From Bathymodiolus japonicus methanotrophic gill symbiont (lineage in GTDB: Bacteria; Pseudomonadota; Gammaproteobacteria; Methylococcales; Methylomonadaceae): a stretch of DNA of 64,000 bases. The notes under the pieces are model-generated. The model was not told the DNA's origin, made no database searches, and saw only the letters and a program-made list of their open reading frames with translations. Made by a program: the position numbers and the translations under genes. Within the stretch, counting starts at the first letter, position 1. Every line of letters begins with the position of its first letter. Location: contig NZ_BLYC01000010.1 in NCBI RefSeq assembly GCF_019721995.1, positions 52,088 through 116,087 on the forward strand. Reading direction: 5' to 3'. Shown here piece after piece: positions 52,552 to 61,533 of this stretch.

Positions 52552-53412
52552 TTAATGAAAGCTTTCCGCCGAAAATGCTGAATCATTCTGCCCTGCAGAT
52601 GGTAACTTAACCAGAATCTCGGCACGACCCTTTTCAGCCATATCACCGCCATAACGCTGCACACGATTGAATGCTATTGCCTGTGCAGCAAACTTGGAAT
52701 CAAATTTCCTGAATGACTTAAACAAAATGGGTAAAAATGCCAGCGTATGCGTACCACAATCATTAAAAGTTGCCGATAGCTTCGGCTGCCGCCATAACAG
52801 GATCGTTCCTCTTTGCATCGCATAACCTAAAAACCGCCCCGTAGCCCCCATCACCGCTATCGTACCTGCAATCATCCGCGAGCCACAGTAATCTCCGGCA
52901 CACCCTTCAATTAACATGGTGCCCCGACGCATATGATCACCGACACGCTGACCGACATTGCCTTTAACCAGCACAGTCCCACCTTTCATACCTTGCTTAT
53001 TGCCCGGTAGCGCGGCACCCAGGAAATCTCCTGCATTGCCCTGTATAGTCAACAAGCCATTTTTCATTTCACAGGCGGCATAAAGACCGACATCCCCATT
53101 GACTGTTACAGTGCCTGATTTCATACCCATCGCAAGATATGCACCCGCTTCACCCTCTACGGTGATACTGCCATCTTGCAGATCTTTAGCGATAAAGTCT
53201 AATTTGGCAAAGCTGTTTTTGATCACAATATTTTGCGTATCTGCACCAGAAATATCAAATAACTCGCTTACCGGTATTTTACGTTTGCCATTTTGCAATT
53301 CTATGGCCGCAATGTCATCAATGCTCACATCTTTTAATAACTGACACACCAATGGCGACATATCAACACGTTGTGCAGTTTCTTGCTTGAGCGTAAAAGT
53401 TAAAGCACTCAT
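52552..53412 (-). CDS. fhcC: formyltransferase/hydrolase complex subunit C
   Basis: FhcC (286 aa) belongs to the FmdC/glutamate-synthase-alpha-C family: a right-handed beta-helix made of glycine-rich coils (GSITVEGEAGAYLAMGMKSG, GLLTIQGNAGDFLGAALPG, GTMLIEGCAGDYCG). In methylotrophs it partners FhcD in the complex that turns formyl-H4MPT into formate. Its start overlaps the fhcD stop (ATGA). Typical helix repeats run from about residue 75 to 215. Confidence 0.95.
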   Translation of the reverse strand: MSALTFTLKQETAQRVDMSPLVCQLLKDVSIDDIAAIELQNGKRKIPVSELFDISGADTQNIVIKNSFAKLDFIAKDLQDGSITVEGEAGAYLAMGMKSGTVTVNGDVGLYAACEMKNGLLTIQGNAGDFLGAALPGNKQGMKGGTVLVKGNVGQRVGDHMRRGTMLIEGCAGDYCGSRMIAGTIAVMGATGRFLGYAMQRGTILLWRQPKLSATFNDCGTHTLAFLPILFKSFRKFDSKFAAQAIAFNRVQRYGGDMAEKGRAEILVKLPSAGQNDSAFSAESFH

Positions 53413-54305
53413 GCCATAATCTCCTGTAAATGAAAATGGAATGGCCCTAATTTTCCGCCATAATTACCTGCACTAATACGCTTTATACCATTCTCGGCAC
53501 CTAAATCACAGACTGCCTGGATACCGACACGCATCGCTTTATCAATATCTTCTTTAGTTAAGCCATCAATCACAATTTCCATCACCGACTCAATTTCAGG
53601 GGATAAATCAGTTTTAGTGATACCTTTTAAGGTCGGACAAAATGCATCATTAGTTGAAGCACCCAAAGCAGGGTATTTTGAGCCCACTTTAGAGCCTGAA
53701 CGAACGACTCCTCCAGGAAACGGCATAATCACATTGGGTAATTTCTTCATTTCCACAATAGCCGCTTCACAGGCCACCAGAGCTTGTGGCTGCGATTCTG
53801 CTAACACTAAAAAGTTACCACCACCGACCGCATCCACACGCCCTGTGGTCGCTTCGGTTAAAAACTCACCATCCATCACCGGCACACGCCAGTATCGCTT
53901 ACCGTCAATTTTTTTCGCGATTTGAAATCCATCACCAAAATAGCGCAGGTTTTTACCTAAAGGAATTTGCAGTCCTTCATCAATTCCGGCAAATAAAGCG
54001 GAGGTAGGTGAGGTTAACACACACTGCCCTGCTCTAGTTTCCAATTGCTTGGCTAAACCCTTACCACCCATGGCGAAAATCAATACTGACACGCCAGGGC
54101 GTCCATCGGGCGTTTCCGAAGAATCTAAAACACGTTCTATCCCCGCCTCACAACCGCAGGCAATTACCGAAGTTGCAAACCCTGTCATCGCCTGCGCGGA
54201 GATCATTGCCCACTTTTCATTTTGCGCGGTGATAATTGCGCGGGTTGCTTTCATTGGAAACGCTTCCGCGAAGGTTTCATCAATGCTTACACCATTAATA
54301 ATCAT
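53409..54305 (-). CDS. fhcD: formylmethanofuran:tetrahydromethanopterin formyltransferase
   Basis: FhcD (Ftr, 298 aa) moves the formyl group from formyl-H4MPT to the methanofuran-type cofactor. The sequence MIINGVSIDETFAEAFPMKATRAIITAQ, then MTGFATSVIACGCEAGIER, and GGNFLVLAESQPQALVACEAAIVEMKKLPNVIMPFPGGVVRSGSK matches archaeal-type Ftr. Both ends overlap neighbours by four bases, so it is translationally coupled in the operon. It normally follows fhcA directly; here a coiled-coil gene intervenes. Confidence 0.96.
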   Translation of the reverse strand: MIINGVSIDETFAEAFPMKATRAIITAQNEKWAMISAQAMTGFATSVIACGCEAGIERVLDSSETPDGRPGVSVLIFAMGGKGLAKQLETRAGQCVLTSPTSALFAGIDEGLQIPLGKNLRYFGDGFQIAKKIDGKRYWRVPVMDGEFLTEATTGRVDAVGGGNFLVLAESQPQALVACEAAIVEMKKLPNVIMPFPGGVVRSGSKVGSKYPALGASTNDAFCPTLKGITKTDLSPEIESVMEIVIDGLTKEDIDKAMRVGIQAVCDLGAENGIKRISAGNYGGKLGPFHFHLQEIMA

Positions 54306-54751
54306 AATCCAGAACTCATCTTAAGTAATAACGCAGTAATTAAGGCCGTTTGTAAAAAACCTGCTCCTACAATCCAGCGTATCAATTCAGCTTTTGTTTC
54401 AGCAATTTTTGTATTCGTTTCAGCAATTTTTAGTTCAAGTTTTAACTCAGCTTCACGCAGGTCTGCTTTTAAAGTAACTTCTAATTTTTGCGTATCAGAC
54501 CTTAAAGCTAACTCAGTTTCTTGTAAGTTAGCTTTCAAAGAAGCTTCTAATTTTTGCGCATCAGACCTAAAAGCTAACTCAAGCGCATCAAGGTCGCGCT
54601 TTTTCGCAAGCTCAGTATTATGCACTTGCTCTAATGTTGCTTTAACTGCCTCCTGCTGCGACTCAATTACTACCACTGCCTGATCTTCAGAAAAACCTAC
54701 ATTATGCAAGCGCTGAACAAAAGAATACGTATCAAAAGCTAAAGCACTCAT
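54302..54751 (-). CDS. DUF1640-type coiled-coil membrane protein inside the fhc operon
   Basis: A 149-residue protein: N-terminal YSFVQRLHNVGFSEDQAVVVIE, as in DUF1640/CCDC90 proteins, a long coiled coil (about 35-118), and a C-terminal membrane helix (about 126-145, WIVGAGFLQTALITALLL). The coiled coil holds a near-exact 22-residue duplication (LAFRSDAQKLEASLKANLQE / LALRSDTQKLEVTLKADLRE). Both ends overlap the neighbouring fhc genes by four bases (ATGA), so it is embedded in the coupled operon rather than dropped between genes. Function unknown; a membrane tether for the complex is conceivable but unproven. Confidence 0.85.
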   Translation of the reverse strand: MSALAFDTYSFVQRLHNVGFSEDQAVVVIESQQEAVKATLEQVHNTELAKKRDLDALELAFRSDAQKLEASLKANLQETELALRSDTQKLEVTLKADLREAELKLELKIAETNTKIAETKAELIRWIVGAGFLQTALITALLLKMSSGL

Positions 54752-56412
54752 GTCACGTGATTCAAACCATGTACTGTCAAACTACCACGACCATCTTCGG
54801 TAATCTCATCATCACTGATTTTAAAATTACCCACTTTCATGGTCATAAAACGATCAAAATACTTTTGCAGATCTTTCTCAACAGAGATATCCCAATCAGG
54901 CCGAACAATATGCGTAGTGCCCCATTTAGTGTGCACCACCTTACCATCAACTACGACCAGCTCACCGTCTTTAAAAACATAGTCCGGTTTCTCAAACATT
55001 TTTTCGCGATCAGCATCTTCAGTGTAAACCGTAATATCTGCCCAGGCACCTTCAGCCAGGCTACCCCGATCTTCTAGGCCAACCAGTTTAGCCGCCCCTG
55101 CCCGTGTTAAAATTGCAATTTCCTGTAAGCTGTATTCACGATCAATCGATGCCAGAGTAGTCATTTTCTGTGCTTCAGGGTGAATCGTTGCCAGCATATC
55201 ATTACGGAAACTCTTATCCATCAATAAGCGAATTAAATGCGGATAAGTAGTAAACGGTGCACCATTTGGATGATCCGTGGTTAGAAAGATACGCCATGGA
55301 TCATCAACTAACAGGAATATTTCCAGACCAATCGCCCATTGCAAGGCATTAACAAAGTTCTGATCACGGTATTTAAACGGCACCACACCACAACCAGCAT
55401 CACATTCTATATCCATGCACACCCATTTATTTGGGTTTGCAAAGCCATGATTCGCATGCTGACGCATATTATCACCCGACGCAGTAATTGTCTGGCCAAA
55501 TAAAATCTGCCCTACGTCAGCCGTAATATTTTTGTGTTTATTAATCGCTTCAGCAATCGCCGCACCACCCGAGGAAAATTTAAAATCCCCTTCAGTGCCA
55601 TAACTGTGGAACTGTATATGCGTTAAATGCATGGGCAAACCACCGATACCTTGCATGGTATTCAGCGTCGTTTCTACATTGCCTGGTACGCCCAGATTAC
55701 AGCCATGTACATGCAAGGGATGCTTAACGCCAATTTCCTTAACTGCAGTCGCTAATACCTGCAGTATTTCACGTGGCGTGACTTGATAGTGACTATTTTT
55801 TTCGTCTAAATCTAATTGGCGCTGGTTAAATTTAAAGGCATTAATACCACCTGGATTAACGACTTTTACACCAATTGCTTTCGCTGCATTCATAGTCCAT
55901 GCGACATAATCATTAATCGCTTTTTGATCTTTTTTAGCGGTCAGCATACGCAGTAAATAATCATCACTGCCGAGCATCACATAGCCGCCTTTATCCAGGA
56001 TAGGAATATCCGCCATTTCCATATGCGCCTGGCGGGCATTAATCGGCAAAAGGGCTGGCTCAAAGCCCGCCGTATAGCCCATTTCGGCATAACGATAGCC
56101 TGTGGTAAACGTACTAGGCATAGCATGACCACAACCAGAACGGGTAATATCAGAACGATGTACCGGGTCTTTACGATGATCTTCGGGAATCAGCATACGT
56201 GCGATATTGCCTTTTCCACCGCCTATATGTGTATGCATATCTATCGCACCAGACATGACAACTTTGTCTTTTAAATCATATTCTTTGTCAATCTTCACGC
56301 CTTCGGCAGGCGGTTTGACAAAGCGGCCATCTTGAACATAAAGCGTTTGTACCTGACCGTCTATCCCGCTAGCAGGATCATAAACCGTCCCACCTGTTAA
56401 TTTTATCAACAT
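54748..56412 (-). CDS. fhcA: formyltransferase/hydrolase complex subunit A
   Basis: FhcA (554 aa) is an amidohydrolase-fold enzyme that, in the methylotroph complex, hydrolyses the formylated cofactor to formate. Metal-binding motifs: VVMSGAIDMHTHIGGGK at the N-terminus, VKVVNPGG with the candidate carboxylated Lys, LHVHGCNLG, and MHLTHIQFHSYG. DDPWRIFLTTDHPNGAPF supplies the catalytic Asp. It is related to archaeal FwdA/FmdA. Coupled to the coiled-coil gene by ATGA; fhcB lies 12 bases upstream. Confidence 0.96.
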   Translation of the reverse strand: MLIKLTGGTVYDPASGIDGQVQTLYVQDGRFVKPPAEGVKIDKEYDLKDKVVMSGAIDMHTHIGGGKGNIARMLIPEDHRKDPVHRSDITRSGCGHAMPSTFTTGYRYAEMGYTAGFEPALLPINARQAHMEMADIPILDKGGYVMLGSDDYLLRMLTAKKDQKAINDYVAWTMNAAKAIGVKVVNPGGINAFKFNQRQLDLDEKNSHYQVTPREILQVLATAVKEIGVKHPLHVHGCNLGVPGNVETTLNTMQGIGGLPMHLTHIQFHSYGTEGDFKFSSGGAAIAEAINKHKNITADVGQILFGQTITASGDNMRQHANHGFANPNKWVCMDIECDAGCGVVPFKYRDQNFVNALQWAIGLEIFLLVDDPWRIFLTTDHPNGAPFTTYPHLIRLLMDKSFRNDMLATIHPEAQKMTTLASIDREYSLQEIAILTRAGAAKLVGLEDRGSLAEGAWADITVYTEDADREKMFEKPDYVFKDGELVVVDGKVVHTKWGTTHIVRPDWDISVEKDLQKYFDRFMTMKVGNFKISDDEITEDGRGSLTVHGLNHVT

Positions 56413-56424
56413 GGTTATCTATTC

Positions 56425-57684
56425 CTACAAAGCTTGTTCAATCGCATTCAATACCTCTGCCGTACTCGGCAAACCTGAATCACGGCATTTTTTAAGGCGT
56501 ATGGCCACGACATTATCCAGTCTATAAGCATGCCCCGCATGATCAATGCCCGGCGTCCCGACAGGAATAAAAACATCGGGTTCTTTAGCAAAGACCATAC
56601 CTGAACGCGCGACGACAATCGTCGGTTTGTCTGTCTTTTGTGGTACGAAGGCAGCATTAAAAGCCTGTACCCAGACCAGTATATCCGCTTCGCCATTGGC
56701 CAGCATGGCGCTGGAATCATATAAAAAAGGATCATATTCAGGGAAACCACTGGAAAAACGTGCTCTTGCCGGGAATGCCGAAGTCCAGCCACAGACCTGA
56801 TTAGCCGTTTGATCACCTTCTTTTCCACCTAGAGGAAAGCCAGAACTACGGGTATCCATAGTATTAATATCTTTCACCATTTCGGACAGCATTTGCACTG
56901 TCAGCTCAGCCTGATCAAAGTTCAAAGCCCCTGCTGCCCAGGTTACTACGCTGTATTTTGCGGCTTTTAATTGCTCTGCAACAGCCTGTAAATCACTCAA
57001 TGCAATGCCACAGATATTTTCTGCAACAGTCTTTTTACCTTTTACTAAAGCACGCAAAACTGCCATCACTTCTGGCAGGTCCTGATCGTCACAGGGTAAT
57101 ACTTTTGCCTTAACCCCAGCAGGCGATGTAGATGCCTCTGCTGAAGGTGCTTTACCTATATAAACAATCTCACGCCGACTAGTATCTTCCAGAAACATAG
57201 ACTCTTTATTCCAAAGATAGCGCTCGAAAAAGCGCGGTGCAAAGCCTTCCAGATCCACACCAACAATCAATAACAAATCACAGCGGTTTTTAATTTCCGC
57301 TAATGTGGTATTCATCCAGCCGGTATCCTGCAGGGCTAGAAAATTTCGCCGTGCAGCAGTAAAATTCATATTATCAACCACAGCGCCACAATGATCTGCT
57401 AAAGCCATTACTCCGCGCATACCATTTACATCGGTCGCGCAACCGCCAATAACTGGTTGATTACTCGCACGCAATAGCTCTGCCGCTCTAGCAACAGCGA
57501 CCTCCAGATCCACCTCTTTACCATCAACGCGCGCACTGGTATCGGTAATCGCTTGTTCAAACGCTGGCGTATTCACTGCACAGCCATTTTCGCTAACTTT
57601 TAGCGACAAGCCATCAACTTGAATGGTCAGATCATCGGTACCAATACCACAAAAAGGACTGGGTACTTCAGTTATTTCAGTCAC
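56425..57684 (-). CDS. fhcB: formyltransferase/hydrolase complex subunit B
   Basis: FhcB (419 aa from GTG 57684) is the methylotroph relative of archaeal FwdB, the molybdopterin subunit; bacterial FhcB is reported to lack redox activity and act structurally. The start VTEITEVPSPFCGIGTDDLTIQVDG fits the family, and an AAGGA site precedes it by seven bases. The open frame extends to 57774, but those extra 30 residues overlap the upstream gene and are not family-like. Further motifs: QPVIGGCATDVNGMRG, RSSGFPLGGKEGDQTANQV, and FIPVGTPGIDHAGHAYRLDNVV. Confidence 0.94.
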   Translation of the reverse strand: MTEITEVPSPFCGIGTDDLTIQVDGLSLKVSENGCAVNTPAFEQAITDTSARVDGKEVDLEVAVARAAELLRASNQPVIGGCATDVNGMRGVMALADHCGAVVDNMNFTAARRNFLALQDTGWMNTTLAEIKNRCDLLLIVGVDLEGFAPRFFERYLWNKESMFLEDTSRREIVYIGKAPSAEASTSPAGVKAKVLPCDDQDLPEVMAVLRALVKGKKTVAENICGIALSDLQAVAEQLKAAKYSVVTWAAGALNFDQAELTVQMLSEMVKDINTMDTRSSGFPLGGKEGDQTANQVCGWTSAFPARARFSSGFPEYDPFLYDSSAMLANGEADILVWVQAFNAAFVPQKTDKPTIVVARSGMVFAKEPDVFIPVGTPGIDHAGHAYRLDNVVAIRLKKCRDSGLPSTAEVLNAIEQAL

Positions 57685-57694
57685 TCGCTGTTCC

Positions 57695-58063
57695 TTATTT
57701 ATCTTGTTTAATATATTTAAAGCGCGGATCATCTGGCGTACCCTCAAAAACTCCCTGCGAAGTTGCCTCCGCATCCCACATCACTACCTCTTCAATTTTT
57801 TTAGCCAATAAAAAATCTTTGTCGGTAATTCCCTTGGCTGAGTGGGTCACTAATTTTACGATCACAAATGCATAAGACACTGTTAAATCCGGGTGATGCC
57901 AGGCTTTTTCAGCTAAATGCCCAACTGTTGTAACCACCATAAGACTGGCTTTCCAACCACTAGTTTTAATCTTGCGCCGAATCCAGCCATTTTCATAGTA
58001 CCAATGCGGTAACTCTGCTTTTAATCGGCTATTCACTTCTGCTTCTGTATAGGCTTCGGTCAT
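57695..58063 (-). CDS. phhB: 4a-hydroxytetrahydrobiopterin dehydratase family protein
   Basis: A 122-residue pterin-4a-carbinolamine dehydratase (PCD/DCoH). The active-site pattern is HLAEKAWHHPDLTVSYAFVIVKLVTHSAKGITDKDF, with the H-H-P triad and the late His. Such genes often occur in bacterial methanopterin/fhc clusters, where a pterin-related role has been proposed. It sits 10 bases upstream of fhcB and is probably the first gene of the operon. Confidence 0.92.
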   Translation of the reverse strand: MTEAYTEAEVNSRLKAELPHWYYENGWIRRKIKTSGWKASLMVVTTVGHLAEKAWHHPDLTVSYAFVIVKLVTHSAKGITDKDFLLAKKIEEVVMWDAEATSQGVFEGTPDDPRFKYIKQDK

Positions 58064-58088
58064 CTGGCTCTCCGTTTTGTGTACGTGC

Positions 58089-58511
58089 TCAAAATGGGTT
58101 ACAAATCCTCAACTGCTGGTAGATATTCAGTCCATGTTGCATGTCCTCAGAATAAAGTATTTTACAGTGACTGCGTAAAGCACAGGCAACAATCAAACTA
58201 TCCCAATAAGAAAAATGATAGTCCTCTCTTATACTTGCAGCTTGTAAAACATCTTCTTGTGTTTGTGCTAACACAGAATAAGTCACGACAAAATCACTTA
58301 AAAAATGTTTAAGATAAGTATTATCCTTATTTGCTTTTCGCATCAAATTAACACAAACCTCATTAACAACTTGCGTACTGACAATAATATCATTTGCTTC
58401 CACAATACAAGATTTAGCTTTTAATCTTTTTCCATGATCGTTTTGACTTTGAACCAGTGCATAAAGCCAGATATTACTATCAATAAAGACTATATCTGGC
58501 ATAAATGTCAT
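58089..58511 (-). CDS. PIN-domain toxin, VapC-like
   Basis: A 140-residue PIN domain: IVFIDSNIWLYAL has the first acidic residue, VSTQVVNEVCVNLM the second, and YHFSYWDSLIVACALRS the third and fourth, the metal-binding ribonuclease site of VapC toxins. It overlaps the antitoxin gene by 32 bases; translation may begin at ATG 58511 or at ATG 58502. The target RNA is unknown. Confidence 0.88.
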   Translation of the reverse strand: MTFMPDIVFIDSNIWLYALVQSQNDHGKRLKAKSCIVEANDIIVSTQVVNEVCVNLMRKANKDNTYLKHFLSDFVVTYSVLAQTQEDVLQAASIREDYHFSYWDSLIVACALRSHCKILYSEDMQHGLNIYQQLRICNPF

Positions 58512-58716
58512 CCCTGTTCAAAGGAGTAAAGTCTTCAGTTATTATAGGTTCATCAAAATAAGATTTAATAAAATTTTGTCTATGAATATCTTTTTCTTTA
58601 TATGAGTCGACTAACTTACATAAAGCTAGATTAACAACCTCTTTTTTACTATTTGCGCCCGTCAATGCAAGAGCTTGGGAAACTAAGCTATCATCTAGAA
58701 CAATATTGGTACGCAT
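58480..58716 (-). CDS. VapB-like antitoxin
   Basis: A 78-residue protein starting MRTNIVLDDSLVSQALALTGANSKKEVVNLALCKLV, a ribbon-helix-helix DNA-binding fold of the type paired with PIN toxins (VapB/DUF2191-like), followed by a charged tail (FDEPIITEDFTPLNRDDIYAR) that should wrap the toxin. It precedes and overlaps the toxin gene, the normal antitoxin-first order. A short palindromic AT-rich sequence with ATACTTTATACAC upstream (about 58735-58750) could be its operator. Confidence 0.86.
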   Translation of the reverse strand: MRTNIVLDDSLVSQALALTGANSKKEVVNLALCKLVDSYKEKDIHRQNFIKSYFDEPIITEDFTPLNRDDIYARYSLY

Positions 58717-58791
58717 TTCAAAATCTCATTGGTGTATACTTTATACACATGATATCACACCAGCCAGCTTTTAAAGCCCACTATCCTTCAA

Positions 58792-59526
58792 CTATAATAG
58801 AAACTCGGATAAGCCAATCACCTTAATCCCTTTTGTTCTGGCATCCGTTCTATCCTGTTCGGTATTATATCCCCAATCAACCAGTTGCAACTCTACCGCA
58901 CTTAATTGTTTATTCTCTAAAACACCCAATAAGGTGGGTAGTCTGTCTTCAATCAAGCGAATCGTATGCGCACCATGTTTCTCTATTAACTCCAGCAGTA
59001 TATCCTGTTTGCCCATTTTTCGATCTAGTCCATATATATCAACCGGGAGGTCAACCTGATTTGCCTGTAATATTTGCTCGACAAAGCGCTCCTGTTTCGT
59101 GGTGACGATATACCAGTTCTTGCCACTTAATTTTTGCAGTTTTTCGTCCACACCCTCAAATAAAGGGTTCATTGTTATCCATTCATCCCGCGCATAATGA
59201 ATCCATTGGTCTCGCGTTCCACCAAATATTTTCTTTAACAGACTACTATCCGCGCCTAGCTCCTTTATGAAGCTGCTTATATTAGCTTGAATGCTCTCTA
59301 CGGGCTCCCCTTGTTGCAATAAGCGCATCAAGATAATTGCCTCATAGCCCGTTTCCAGACTTGGACGCAATAGGCGAAAGCTCTCGATATGAGACTGATC
59401 CGGAACAGTGTTTGCCATATCAGGCCAGACAAAAGTAGCCGCTTTCCAGCCAGTAATTGCGGTTTCAACTGCACTATCACAGATCACACCGTCAAAATCC
59501 AGAGCATATATTGGGGCTTGCTTCAT
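58792..59526 (-). CDS. HAD-superfamily hydrolase
   Basis: A 244-residue haloacid-dehalogenase-type phosphatase. Motif I is IYALDFDGVICDSAVE (nucleophile Asp plus Asp), motif II YIVTTKQERF, motif III the Lys in GLDRKMGKQDIL, and motif IV IRLIEDRLPTLLG with its acidic pair. A helical cap lies between about residues 20 and 125. Substrate cannot be told. It follows the DegT aminotransferase by seven bases on the same strand, hinting at a role in the same sugar pathway. Confidence 0.85.
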   Translation of the reverse strand: MKQAPIYALDFDGVICDSAVETAITGWKAATFVWPDMANTVPDQSHIESFRLLRPSLETGYEAIILMRLLQQGEPVESIQANISSFIKELGADSSLLKKIFGGTRDQWIHYARDEWITMNPLFEGVDEKLQKLSGKNWYIVTTKQERFVEQILQANQVDLPVDIYGLDRKMGKQDILLELIEKHGAHTIRLIEDRLPTLLGVLENKQLSAVELQLVDWGYNTEQDRTDARTKGIKVIGLSEFLL

Positions 59527-59533
59527 CTAATCA

Positions 59534-60631
59534 CTACCCTGCAAATACACTACGAATCACAGCAACAATCTCTTTAACCGACTCATCGCTTAACTCGGAA
59601 CATATGGGCAAAGACATACAGCGCGCGGCAATTGCTTCGGTCGCTGGCAGACTCAAACCCGAGCAATCATCCTTAAATACATTTTGCTGGTGCAAAGGCA
59701 CAGGATAAAAAACCGAACAGGCAATTTGCTTAGCTTGCAGGGCTTCAAGAATTTCATCGCGGCGATCCGATAGTAGAGTATATTGATGATAAACATGCAC
59801 ACCTATGCCGTCTTCATACGGTGTTTCAATGGGCAAATCAGCCATTAATTCAGAATATAAATGCGCCACATGTCGGCGGCTGGCATTGTAACGATCAATA
59901 CGCTTTAATTTCGCGCGTAAAACCACAGCTTGCATTTCATCTAATCGACTATTAAAACCTACTACATCATGGTAATAACGTACTTTTGAACCATGGTTAC
60001 GTAATTGCCTGACCATTTCTGCCGTTGTATCTGAATTGGTGCCGACTAAACCGCCATCGCCAAAAGCACCCAGATTTTTACTCGGAAAAAAACTATAGCC
60101 CGCTGCATTGCCTATGCTACCCGTTTGTTTGCCATCGATTGGTGCACCAAATGACTGCGCACAATCTTCAATCAACTTTAGATTATGCTTATCACACACA
60201 GCTTGAATAGCCGCCATATCCACTGGCTGGCCAAATAAATGCACAGGCATAACCGCCGTGGTTTTATCGGTAATTGCCGCTTCAATCGTAGCCGCTGTAA
60301 TATTAAAGGTCTTAGGGTCTACATCCACAAAAACCGGCTTCGCCCCCACATAACGAATTGCTTCGGCAGTCGCAATAAAGGTAAATGCGGTGGTAATCAC
60401 CTCATCGCCCTCTCCGATTCCTTCTGCGAGCAAGGCCAGGTGCAATGCATCGGTACCCGAAGCAACGCCAATCGCATGTTTAACCCCTAGATACTCAGCC
60501 GCTTCTTTTTCAAAAGCTTGAACATTCGGCCCTAGAATAAAAAAGCAATTTTCTATTGTTTCTGCCAGACCCTGCTCAACTTCTTGCTTTATTTCAGCAT
60601 ACTGAGATTTCAGGTTTACCATTGGGATCAT
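59534..60631 (-). CDS. DegT/DnrJ/EryC1/StrS family aminotransferase
   Basis: A PLP-dependent nucleotide-sugar aminotransferase (365 aa). The start MIPMVNLKSQYAEIKQEVEQGL, the GVASGTDALHLAL loop, PVHLFGQPVDMAAI, the EDCAQSFGAPIDGKQTG stretch and the Schiff-base lysine in SFFPSKNLGAFGDGG are all standard. With the Gfo/Idh dehydrogenase at 62912-63844 it could make a 3-amino sugar such as UDP-GlcNAc3N for lipid A (GnnB with GnnA) or an O-antigen sugar; the two genes are now separated by IS110 debris. Sugar identity is inference. Confidence 0.9.
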   Translation of the reverse strand: MIPMVNLKSQYAEIKQEVEQGLAETIENCFFILGPNVQAFEKEAAEYLGVKHAIGVASGTDALHLALLAEGIGEGDEVITTAFTFIATAEAIRYVGAKPVFVDVDPKTFNITAATIEAAITDKTTAVMPVHLFGQPVDMAAIQAVCDKHNLKLIEDCAQSFGAPIDGKQTGSIGNAAGYSFFPSKNLGAFGDGGLVGTNSDTTAEMVRQLRNHGSKVRYYHDVVGFNSRLDEMQAVVLRAKLKRIDRYNASRRHVAHLYSELMADLPIETPYEDGIGVHVYHQYTLLSDRRDEILEALQAKQIACSVFYPVPLHQQNVFKDDCSGLSLPATEAIAARCMSLPICSELSDESVKEIVAVIRSVFAG

Positions 60632-61177
60632 AATTCACTACCTTTTAAAATAATACTGTTTGTGTTTGTGTTTGTGACTATTAAAGCAACATCATTAAAA
60701 TATGATACTAGCGGACTAAAGTCCGCTCTACAGCCAAGGGCTGATTTCAGCCTATATTCTGTTTTACCATGAAGGTATCGAACTCATCTTTATTCAGCAT
60801 ATTTGAAAAGGCCTTTGTCCATTCTCTTCATTAACTTCATGGTAATAAATATAAGCATACCTCTCTACAACCCATATATGGACTCCTCGTTTATTGCAAG
60901 CCAAGTTTTACATAATTGATGCTAATAACAGTGAACAAGATTGCAGCCATATATTCGGTCTCTAACAGAGGCTTTTTTGCCTCAGGACTCCTGATGAATC
61001 TATTCGCATACTTTTTGACCCTACCAGCCTAACGGTCTCGCAATGGACTCTCTGGGTTGCAAGGGTTCTGTAAAAGTATCGGTCTGACCTGTTGTTGTCA
61101 TCAATATTGGTTAACTTGCCTCCGCAATCTTGGTTACTCGGTTATCTCAGGGTTATCCACGCTTTGTCCACAGACGA
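60632..61177. other. gene-free region left of the IS110 remnant
   Basis: About 550 bases with no convincing gene. It holds a perfect palindrome AGCGGACT/AGTCCGCT (60710-60727, same motif as 8227-8242) and GC-richer sequence from about 60940 to 61177 that differs from its surroundings and may be remnant IS DNA. No RNA gene recognised. Confidence 0.4.
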
Positions 61178-61472
61178 TCGGGGAGTCGCTATTTTTGCGA
61201 AAGCTTGTTTTGGGCATCCCAGCCCAAGCAAGCAGCAAAAACTTAACGCGACCACTTATGCCTCCGGCGGCCCCGATTCGTCCTCGTCACCTCGTCCCGA
61301 CCCAACAAGGGGTCGGAACATAGGCTCCAAATGACTTGACGCCGTGTCGGATGGCCTTTTATTTTGTCTCCACCTTCGCTAACGCTCAGACTCCGAAAAA
61401 ACAACGGCCCTACGGCTATCGCGGACTAAAAATCTTCACTTCGCTAAAGCTCCGTTTCCAGGATTTTCAGCG
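61178..61472 (+). mobile_element. short mobile element, family A, copy 9 (295 bp)
   Basis: TCGGGGAG start and CAGCG end, between non-coding flanks CAGACGA and AGAGCCC, just beyond the 3' side of the IS110 gene. No empty site is available for comparison. Confidence 0.9.
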
Positions 61473-61533
61473 AGAGCCCTCCTAGCTCGCAGTCGGTGGG
61501 CAAAGGGTGGGTAACCCTGCTTATGCACTCTAA

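Noticed and set aside
57685..57774. fhcB starting upstream at 57774
   Set aside because: It would overlap the pterin dehydratase gene; GTG 57684 has a good ribosome-binding site and matches the family length.
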